Shown here: in pieces, positions 56,121-64,000 of the stretch
Numbering within the stretch: the stretch's first letter is position 1
How the letters are laid out: every line of letters starts with the position of its first letter
NCBI GenBank assembly: GCA_023053575.1
Contig: JAKZAP010000005.1
Coordinates: 7,812,001-7,876,000 of the forward strand
Direction of reading: 5' to 3'
From: Branchinecta lynchi
Taxonomy: Eukaryota > Arthropoda > Branchiopoda > Anostraca > Branchinectidae
Length of the DNA: 64,000 nucleotides
The notes under the pieces: model-generated
The model's input: only the letters and a program-made list of their open reading frames with translations
Told to the model about the DNA's origin: nothing
Database searches by the model: none
Translations under genes and position numbers: made by a program

Positions 56121-56289
56121 CTGAAATGCGATAAAGGTCAGCGATGAAAAGATATTTCGTTATTGCACCAGAAATCATTAGCTTGATTCATGACGCCCGG
56201 GTAACCGGGAAAAATTCCCAATAACGGGACCAGGGAGAGCACTGGCGTCGGACTCACTGGAACGGGATAGAGCATGGAGATGTTGGATG

Positions 56290-56535
56290 GTTTGACACTA
56301 AGCATGGGCACTATTATGTTCTGTTCTGTTTTGTTTTGGGGGCACCTGTTTTCTGTTCTGTTTTTGCAAAAAAAACGAAACCGAAAAGGTCTTCTGTTCT
56401 TTTATTTACCTGTTCTGTACTGTTCTGTTTTTTTGGATGCCTGTTTTCACCTGTTTCTGTTTTTTTTTTACCTGTTTTCCGTCTGTTTCTATTTTTCTTT
56501 TTTTGAGCAGGAACTCCACTTACAATCGTAAGCTA
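56290..56535. repeat. CTGTTCTGTTTT low-complexity element with AGCATGGGCACT end
   Basis: Starts AAGCATGGGCACTATTATGT and continues as T-rich CTGTTTTCTGTTCTG text. The same terminal block appears inverted at 58666-58682 (CAGAACAGTGCCCATGCTT). Confidence 0.55.
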
Positions 56536-57379
56536 GTCGTGGGGCCATCTTAACTCTTGACATGCTACGATTCCTTGTCGTCTCCACTTGTTCTCGATCG
56601 TATCGTATTGTTTGATAGCATGCGGCATATGCATGGCAAAATTAGACTCTGGGGACTGGGGGCAATCAGCAGACTCTATTTTGAGTTAGATCAAACTAAA
56701 TGAGTGTTCAGGTCATTCAGTTCAAAATCTATCAGAGTAATGTGAACTTAGATGGATTTTTTTTACATCAAGCTTCCCAAGATTACTATACAAATTTTTA
56801 GAAAAAGGTAGGTCAAAAGTGTCTCTCCTATGTACGTCTAAATTTTTTCTCTTTGATATAATAGTTAACGTAATTTTTCAGTCGTCCCACACCGAAAAGA
56901 ACACAGCAGTTTTATTTTGGCGTGACTGTAGTCTGTTACTTTAGTTTGAAATAAAAATATTTGAAAGGAAATCTATATTATTTCCAAATTGCACAGTTAT
57001 CCCGGAATCTGTAATTAATATATTAATAATTTATGCTATTTTCAGGTAACCGAGTTTCGATTTACTCTTCCCTGTCTTTGAATCACGTATTCAATCATGG
57101 GGTTTTATCCACGTCCAGGGGGCGTTAAGGCGAAAAGACCGGTAACTAAAACGCAGCTTAAATTCACACGTTTTCGGCCATAGGAATCGTAGCCTAGTAA
57201 AAACAAAATTAGAATGTCTCATGCTCCAGTAGCATATATCAGTAGGTTTGTTCTGTACTGCCAATAAAAATCAAATACAGTCCTACCCCATGTGAAATAC
57301 CCCTTCCACCTCGATTGGAACCACTGCCTGCAGTTGCTGTTTATTTTTCAGCCCAAGATGACTGCAAATTATGTTTGAC
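56536..57379. other. Upstream intron, nothing recognised
   Basis: No signal-peptide exon, promoter or repeat recognised. Confidence 0.3.
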
Positions 57380-57562
57380 AGTGCAAAAAAAGATAGATCA
57401 GCTGCATTATATTAGAGCTATATTTCGGCCATTCTTGGCAAGAGTCTTGTTCAGGCTCAAGCCGATCAACCTGGAAAATGAACTTAAACGGAACTGAAAT
57501 GAATACAGGGGCTGAGATATACCTCTAACAAAATGAACCAGACGTATCCGTTCTGTACCATC
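57380..57562. mobile_element. R3 foldback MITE, diverged copy
   Basis: GACAGTGCAAAAAAAGATAG, TTAGAGCTATATTTCGGCCA, CTTGGCAAGAGTCTTGTTCA on the left; GACGTATCCGTTCTGTACCA on the right, the inverse of the R3 end. Confidence 0.65.
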
Positions 57563-58185
57563 AGGAACCCAGGAAATATTTGGCCAAGGAAAGGAGTGGG
57601 GATATTTAATCCTTTGTCTGTTCCTGAATATATGAATATATTTATTTAATATCCAATTGGCCGTACAAAATACATGAGTTACAATACACTTTACATCACT
57701 TAATACTTATCTTTATTTAACTAATGCACTCTTTAAGAATTGGCATATTTTAAGTATCTTAGCTTTATTTATATTATAGTAGCTTGCGTATGTAAGCCAA
57801 CCAAGATTTCGGAAAACCGAGCAAGAAAGCTGGCAGAAACTCACTAAAACGTAATCTCACACACTTTGGCAATTTATTGTTAGGATGAGGAGCCAGGAGT
57901 GGAGTTCCCGTAATCAAGTGACATATGCATAGCTCTGGAATGAGTGCTTTGATTCTGCTGAAACTTTAAACTCCTTAAAGTGTACATCTTAACCACAAAG
58001 TGCAAGCAATAGTTTTGACCAAATGGTGCATTTTGTGATCCCCCATAATCGTTTTATCTTCAAAATGTAGCAGCGTAACGTAGCAACCGTCCTGCCAAGT
58101 GGATCGGCCTTTTCTGATAGTTCGCATAATCCCCTGAATCGAGAAATTAAAATAATAATAACAAAAATACATTTCTTAACATTCG
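57563..58185. other. Intron, short direct repeat only
   Basis: ACCGTCCTGCCAAGTGGATC (58087) recurs as ACCGTCCTGCCGAGTGAATC (58279), both followed by GGCCTTTTC. Nothing else recognised. Confidence 0.4.
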
Positions 58186-58262
58186 ACAGTGCAAAACAGA
58201 TACTCTTAGAGCTGTATTTCGTCCCTTCTTGGCGAGGGTTTTCTTCAGTCCCATGACGGGAA
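58186..58262 (+). repeat. R3 fragment
   Basis: GACAGTGCAAAACAGATACT, TTAGAGCTGTATTTCGTCCC and TTGGCGAGGGTTTTCTTCAG match the R3 left part. Confidence 0.6.
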
Positions 58263-58501
58263 CCCCCTCCCCACTGAAACCGTCCTGCCGAGTGAATCGG
58301 CCTTTTCGGTCTGTTTGTATTTGGTCGAAAGCAATGCACTCGTATAGCGTAGAAGACGCTCGAGAAAATAACATTGTAAAGCTAGTATCAGTACCGTTTT
58401 ATTTCTCCTGCAATTGTTTGACTAGTAACAACCTTGCTTAGAACTGAGACGAGGAACTTTATTCGCTTGAAACAAACACACAACTTGGTTTGTTATAGGT
58501 A

Positions 58502-58683
58502 GTATGGGAAAAACAGAAAACAGCTGTTTAAACAGCTGTTTTTTTCAAAAAAACAGCTGTTTTCTGTTTTTAAAGAGAAACAGAACAGGTGACCTGTTTT
58601 CTACGACACCTGTTTCTGTTTCTGTTCTGTTCTCAGAATGCCCTGTTTTCTGTTCTTCTGACCAGAACAGTGCCCATGCTTAT
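58502..58683. mobile_element. MITE-like element with a 26-bp perfect palindrome
   Basis: Begins TATGGGAAAAACAGAAAACA and ends AGAACAGTGCCCATGCTT. It contains a perfect 26-bp palindrome (58517-58542) built of two CAGCTG halves around TTTAAA, then further CAGCTGTTTTCTG repeats. Confidence 0.6.
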
Positions 58684-58769
58684 TTGACACATATGTATGG
58701 AACTGATTTGATACTAATTACGTCGAAAATAATCTATTACAGCCTATATTTTGTGATTATCAAATACAT

Positions 58770-59066
58770 TTCGAGCGTTCTCGAGATACATTTACGTATT
58801 CTCGAAGACATATTTTGCCGGAATCTGTTTTGAAAAATAAAATACTTGAATATCTTTTTGTCATTCTCGAGCCCCTTGTTTCAGTTTAGATATCATATAC
58901 TTTTTTAATATTCTCGAAAACTTTATCATTTCTCAAATACTATTTGTAGTTTCTCGAAGACCTAAAACAAAATCTAGAAGACTTTTGCCTGTTCTCGAAT
59001 ACAAAGATCGGTTTCTCAAAGACATCTAAGGTATTCTCGAAATACATTTCAGGTTTTCTCGATACT
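58770..59066 (+). repeat. Array of TTCTCGAA motifs, ~20-30 bp apart
   Basis: About ten occurrences of TTCTCGAA/G/T or one-base variants (near 58778, 58798, 58866, 58912, 58931, 58951, 58993, 59014, 59035, 59057), usually followed by GACAT or ATACA. It reads as a degenerate minisatellite. TTCTCGAA also fits the TTCnnGAA core of heat-shock elements; function is not implied. Confidence 0.65.
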
Positions 59067-59331
59067 TTTTGGGCAGATTTAGCCTCAAATTCTTTCCGTA
59101 TATCTGCGACACATTTCTTTACGATTCTACAAACAAAGATGTCATTATTTGTATTGTAACAACACAGAAGCAAGTGTCATGGCTACCACAGGAAGAACTA
59201 AGCTCAGTACCATCAAGTGTCCGACAGGTGTGGAGTCTTTGCGCACTATCAGTTTTTGTTCAATCAATCCTTCAACTCTAAAACCAAACTTCAAGCTAGA
59301 GTATCAGCTAGAGAACAGACTAAATTCCAAA

Positions 59332-61674
59332 ACAAGAGCTACGAGCTCATATGGCACTTGTACGAGTAGGCTGTACAAGAACGACACCTCACTAATCTTT
59401 GCATTTGCCATATTTCACTATTTTCCGTGTTCGTTATGCTCCGAAAGAGTTTTCGCGTCTCAGATATGCTACAGATGCGTAAAACCGATTATCTGGATCT
59501 GGATATTTAGTTTCGCTCATTTCTGAGCAGTTCCGGCATCGTCTCGATTGTCTGTAGGAAATGCACATGACTGTTCAAACTTTCATCCCAATAAATCCAT
59601 TTGTTTGATCCCTAGACGTGCTACACGATTTCCGGTACTCACTCTATCTCCACCTACCGTGGCCGAGTCTGGTTCGAAAAAAAAAATCGACCACCTAAAG
59701 CATCTTCTTTTATACCATCTATCAAGTTTCACTCGAATCTGAGCATTTTTGGAAAGTTCCGGTACCCCCCCCCCTCCCACCAACGTTGTCGGAGCCGGTT
59801 CGGGCCCAATCTCTGAATTCCCTGTTCCTGTCCATCAAGTTTTACTGAAATTGGAGCATAGCCTATCTGCAAGTTTCCAGTACCCCCTACCTAGGCCGAA
59901 TCCGGCCCGGACGCCAAATAACAAATCTAGGCTGCATAAACTCGGCACTGTCTAATTTGCATCTCGGTCGGTCCATCCGTTTGGTTTTTGTGCATGTCAA
60001 AAGTCCCCCCCACCCCCAATTCCCCTAATCGTGGTCGCATATGGTTCGAACGCATGTTTTACATGTTGAGGCCATCGATTCGTATCACCCATGAAGTTTC
60101 ACTGGAATCAGACCACACGTTTGCAATTTATAGAAGTCAATTTCCATATTTCTCTTCTCTTGCTTCCCCAAAAATACTCGGATCTAGGAACGGAAGTTTC
60201 CAGGGGTATGTTGTGTCAGGTTCTTAAGTCAAGATAATTCGGGTCGCTAATATGCCTGCAAAGTTTCGTTGTCGTTTTACATCTGGAACTATTCTAACTC
60301 ACGACAACCGTAATTCCAGGAAACCCCCTCCAACTCTCCCCACAGAGCCCCGAAACCATCTGGCTCCGTCAATTTCATCTAGGCCTAATGCTTGTTCCAT
60401 CCATTAAGTTTCCTCCCAATCCCTCTGCTTGTAGAGTTTCTTGAGTTTTTCACCCCCCCCCCCCCCCCATCCCCACAGGTATCGGACCCGACCCGGACGT
60501 GACAATGAGCGTCCGAGGTGATAGCTCACCAGACAAGTTTCATTCAAATCCGATCACCCGTTCAAAAGTTATGCACACCACTAGATTCCGGACTCCCCAT
60601 CCACCCACTCCCCCCACGATCGTCGGGTCGGGGAAACGGCTGTTCTCAAGTCAATCTGTTTGGATCCCTGACATACCTGCCAAGTTTCATCGCCCTAGGA
60701 CATCAGGAAGTATGCCGAACTCGGGGGATCGCTAGAAATCCTGACCCCCACCCCAACTCCCCCACAGTGCCCTGATCCGGTCCGGTTATGTCAATGACAT
60801 GTCTAGGACTTGTGCTTGTTTTTCCCACCAAGTTTCATCCTGATCCCTCCACTCTAAGCGTTTCTCAAAATTTCCGGCTCCCTCCTCCAACTCTCCCCAG
60901 TGTCATCGGATCCGGCCCGGATTTAAAGTGAGATGTCTGAGACACGAGGTCATCCTAAATTTAAACTTTCATCAAAATCCGATCACCCGTTCGCAAGCTA
61001 AAAATACCTCAAATTTTGGCTTCACCCTCCCTCCACTCCCCCCCCCCCCAGCTGGTCGAATCGGGGAATTGACGATTTCCTTTTTGATCTGGTCGACATG
61101 CCTGTCAATTTCCATCATCCCAGCACATCAGGAAGCACGGAACTCGCGGGATCACTACAAATTCGGACTTCTCCCCCCCCTCCCCCAACTCCCCCAAAGT
61201 GAGCGGATCCGTTCCGGTTATATCGGTCACGTATCTAGGACTTTTGCTTGTACTTTCCACCAAGTTTCATCCGGATCCCTCCACTCTAAGTGTATTCCAA
61301 GATTTCCGGTTTCCCCCTCCAACTCCCCCCAATGTCACCGGATCCGGTCTGGATTTAAAATGAAGGGTCTGAGACACGAAGTCCTTCCACATATCAAGTT
61401 TCACTAAGATCCGATCACCCGTTCGTAAGCTAAAAATATCTCATTTTTCCTATTTTTTCCGGATTCCCCCTCCCTCCACTCCCCTCCAGATGGTCGGATC
61501 GGGGAATCGACCATTTCTAGTTTAATCTGGTCCAGTTCCTGATATGCCTGCCAAGTTTCATCGTCCTAGCTTATCTGGAAGTGCCCGAACTAGCAAAACC
61601 GGGACCGACAGACCGACTGACGGACAGAAATTACAATCGCTATATGGCACTTGAGTAAGCTCAAGTGCCATACA
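59332..61674 (+). mobile_element. R2 repeat, full-length copy
   Basis: Opens AAGAGCTACGAGCTCATATG then GCACTTGTACGAG; closes TATATGGCACTTGAGTAAGC then TCAAGTGCCATACAAA. The body has ~400-bp internal periodicity (GATCACCCGTTCGCAAGCTA at about 60980, GATCACCCGTTCGTAAGCTA at about 61411; GACATACCTGCCAAGTTTCA and GATATGCCTGCCAAGTTTCA). C-rich tracts produce long spurious frames. Confidence 0.82.
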
Positions 61675-61985
61675 AATCAACGAAGAAACCAACGAAAATG
61701 GGGTTTGTAAAGGCCAACGAATATACTGAAATAAAAGGCGAATATACTTTATTTTAGGCTTTCAATTCTTCCAATTTTGTTTTAATTTTCGATTTTGTAT
61801 CGGTTTTCTGCTTTGTATTGGTTTTCTTGGTTGCTGATCTTCATCCTCGTTTTGGCATTTTTCCTCGAAATTTTCTGCTTGCGCTGAAGAAGGGAGACGG
61901 TTGTCCTCCCGAAATATTTGCCGTTTATTTCAGTATATTCGTTGGCCTTTACAAACCTCATTTTTGTTGGTTTCTTCGTTGATTT
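61674..61985. mobile_element. MITE with ~65-bp near-perfect terminal inverted repeats
   Basis: Left TCAACGAAGAAACCAACGAA then GGGTTTGTAAAGGCCAACGA then ATATACTGAAATAAA; the right end is its inverse with three or so mismatches. The interior includes TTTTGGCATTTTTCCTCGAA and TCCTCCCGAAATATTTGCC, shared with 63770-64000. It abuts the R2 copy, apparently inserted right at its 3' end. Confidence 0.88.
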
Positions 61986-62032
61986 TTGTGTGATATGTTA
62001 GGGCAGTGGGGTTTACGAAATTATCTTAGACT

Positions 62033-62335
62033 AAAGGTTAACTGAAAAGCAAACTTATTTTTGTATCCAAAATTCGAATACACTTAATTATTTTGATTAT
62101 GTATTGACGTTCAGAATAAGTGCTGCTTGCAAGACAAGTCGAAATTCTTCCAGCCGCGGCAAATTTGAATGTCAGTAAAAGTGTGGATTTCTATAGCCAA
62201 CACAGGGAAGCTGAGAGATGATAAAGGGGAGAGATGAGGGCGTCTGAGGACTAAAAGCAAATATTCTGAGCATAGTGGCCCATGACTTAGAGGTATGATA
62301 AGACCGTAAGAGACCGTTAAGACCGTTCATTTGAT
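62033..62335 (+). repeat. Partial copy of the 41000-41660 insert
   Basis: GGTTAACTGAAAAGCAAACT, ATACACTTAATTATTTTGAT and AAATTTGAATGTCAGTAAAA match 41001-41185. It ends against an R1 copy at 62336. Confidence 0.6.
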
Positions 62336-63343
62336 AACAAGACCAAAGATTTCGATGGGATCCCAAAAATTAAATATTTGATCCAGACAGTTAAATATTT
62401 TTATTTAAAAAATTTAGAAACAGATCAAAGCTCACAGTGGGGATTGAAACACATTCGAAACTTAAAACAAATAATCGTTTTTTGTAAATTTTCAAAAGAC
62501 AGTATAACAACTGGTAGATCTGAGAAAACCAAGTTCAGATATGGATTCAGCATGTGTGTTTACCCTTCTAGTGATATCTATTTTGATGTATGCGATCGAA
62601 ACTTCCCGCCTTACTTCTGGCAATTATCCGGTTCCGACAGAATTCCGGAACTACTTAATTGTTCGGCGAAAAAGTTCAGCGTATCTCCTTACCCTATATC
62701 CAACGTCTAATCAACTTTATATAAAATTTAACTTATAACAAATTTTTCGATTTCAGGCGGATTCCGGGCTAGCTATATATCCGGGTAAAAAAGGATTATC
62801 ATATATGGATTCAGAGTCTCTTCTTAACCCTCAATCGAACGTCTAATTTACTCCAAATACAACTTTTGCTTTCAACAAATTTTCCGGTTTTGGCCTGATC
62901 CCGGACGAACTGATTGTCCAGCAAGAAAATAGTTTCCACATTCGTGTTCAACATGTTTTCTTACCCCTAGGTCGAACATATAATCAGCTTCAAATAAAAC
63001 TTTTACTTTTAACGAAGTCCCCGGTAACTACCTGTCCAGCGAGAAAATACATATTCGTACTCAGCATGTCTTCTTACCCCGTAATCGACTATCTCATTAG
63101 CTGTTTAAAAGTATTTTGTTTGCCCCTTAGTTTGAACCCCCTCCTCCACCCCAAATGTATGGATGGTTACATAGCCCATCTACGAATTCAACCTTTCCCT
63201 TGACCCAAAGAATTCTCACACCAAGTTTCATCAAAATATCTCATACATTTCGAGAGTTATCGTGCTCACAGACAGACAGACAGACGGACGTATTTTGCTA
63301 TGTCATAAGCATCCCTTCACTTACGCTTTGGGATCCCAAAAAT
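62336..63343 (-). mobile_element. R1 repeat, inverted copy
   Basis: Minus-strand opening TTTTTGGGATCCCAAAGCGT (63343 side), closing TTTTTGGGATCCCATCGAAATC with TTGGTCTTGTTATC (62336 side). The GACAGACAGACAGACGGACG block lies at about 63271-63290. Roughly five diverged tandem units. Confidence 0.87.
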
Positions 63344-63769
63344 CGATTTTTCGGAAACAGCGAAGTAGCTCGTTGTCATCGGCACTTCAAGCTTATTTAA
63401 GTGAACAGATGATGGATAACCCTTTCGGTTAAACTTTAACTGATACACTTAGGAGATACTGCGAATTAGTTTTCGAATCTGTCAAACCACGGTGAATGTA
63501 ACGGATCAAGGTGACAGTCTTTCCGACCATCACTGTTTCGCACACTACCATCGCAACAACAACCCTGGGTTTTCTGCAAAATACCAAATCAAAAGCTTTT
63601 AAAGAAATTTAATGAAAAAGGGGAATAGGGACGGCACAAAGGGAATAGGGACGGGGCGAGTCCTCGCTGAGAAATCCATTACCGGATTCCACATTCCGGG
63701 TGTTCTGACTTCTAATGGGTTCGGCTGGGGTAAGAACATATTGTGAACAGGAATGAGATGATTACAAAA
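63344..63769. other. Intron or intergenic, nothing recognised
   Basis: No exon of the channel or other gene seen. Confidence 0.3.
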
Positions 63770-64000
63770 GAATTGCGGGTATGCTTGTGGCTTTTGAATT
63801 CTTCCATTTTTAGTTTTCATTGTCATTTGGTTGTTGGTTTCCCGCTTGGTTTTGGTTTTCTCGTTTGTCAATCTTCATCCATGTTTTGGCGTTTTTCCTC
63901 GAAATTTTCCTTCTGTTGTCCTCCCGAAATACTCACTTTTTATTTCAATATTTTTGTTCTTTAAAAAAACCATTTTCGCCTGTTTTTATTTTTATTTGTT
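63770..64000. mobile_element. Second copy of the 61.7-kb MITE, cut by the window end
   Basis: TTGAATTCTTCCATTTTTAG, TTGGTTTTGGTTTTCTCGTT, TTTTGGCGTTTTTCCTCGAA and TTGTCCTCCCGAAATACTCA match the interior of 61674-61985. Confidence 0.65.

Noticed and set aside
60928..61407. 159-codon plus-strand open frame rich in proline and serine
   Set aside because: It reads the C-rich tracts of an R2 copy; related R2 copies do not preserve the frame.
56121..64000. Signal-peptide exon or promoter of the channel
   Set aside because: No ATG-led hydrophobic frame ending in the required phase at a good donor could be supported; most of the stretch is repeat DNA.

Overview
This window is metazoan nuclear DNA, most likely from an arthropod. 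Nothing in it looks bacterial: there are no dense ORFs, operons or ribosome-binding sites. It is AT-rich, with one dispersed multi-exon gene lying in a large amount of transposon and satellite DNA. The host gene is a histamine-gated chloride channel (HisCl/ort type) of the pentameric Cys-loop receptor family, on the minus strand. That family is best known from arthropods, which is the main basis for the organism guess.

Six channel exons were found (minus strand, 5' to 3'): 56029-56120, 46049-46116, 43240-43466, 29860-29942, 9592-9723 and 1322-1551. They total 832 nt of coding sequence in a 54.8-kb span. All internal boundaries are AG/GT and every phase joins in frame from the N-terminal extracellular domain through TM1 and TM2. 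The signal-peptide exon (upstream, above 56120 or beyond the window) and the TM3-TM4 exons (downstream, below position 1) were not found. Introns are about 9.9, 2.6, 13.3, 20.1 and 8.0 kb.

The introns are mostly repeats. (i) Non-LTR retrotransposons: one 5'-truncated copy with an open reverse transcriptase (3744-6301) and about ten decayed pieces. (ii) R1: a ~1-kb element bounded at both ends by GGGATCCC, with ~137-bp internal tandem units; eight clear copies and two degraded ones, on both strands. (iii) R2: an element opening with a GAGCT/AGCTC hairpin and closing with a GGCACTTGAG/CTCAAGTGCC hairpin; four copies with both ends. (iv) A piggyBac transposase relic between inverted repeats. (v) Several foldback or MITE families, three of which have clear insertion or terminal-repeat signatures. 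(vi) Satellites at 10.1-11.5 kb, 36.5-39 kb and 58.8-59.1 kb. (vii) A tRNA-derived SINE.

Region by region: 1-1.6 kb TM1/TM2 exon; 2-8.1 kb a large inverted duplication with minisatellite arms and a LINE in its loop; 8.3-9.7 kb R1 copy and exon; 10-15.5 kb satellite, hAT-type MITE, SINE, LINE tail, R2; 15.9-18.3 kb piggyBac relic and hairpin element; 22-29 kb LINE relics, R2 and tandem duplications; 29.9 kb Cys-loop exon; 30-36 kb small inverted-repeat elements and R1; 36.5-39 kb satellite; 40-46 kb R1, LINE relic, exons and a nested foldback element; 46.7-55.5 kb R1, R2 and LINE fragments; 56 kb exon; 56-64 kb MITEs, a TTCTCGAA array, R2 and R1.

I saw no novel defence or enzymatic system. 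The more unusual signals are the structured repeat families and their nesting inside one neuronal channel gene. Repeat names R1, R2 and R3 are mine; all homology calls are by eye.
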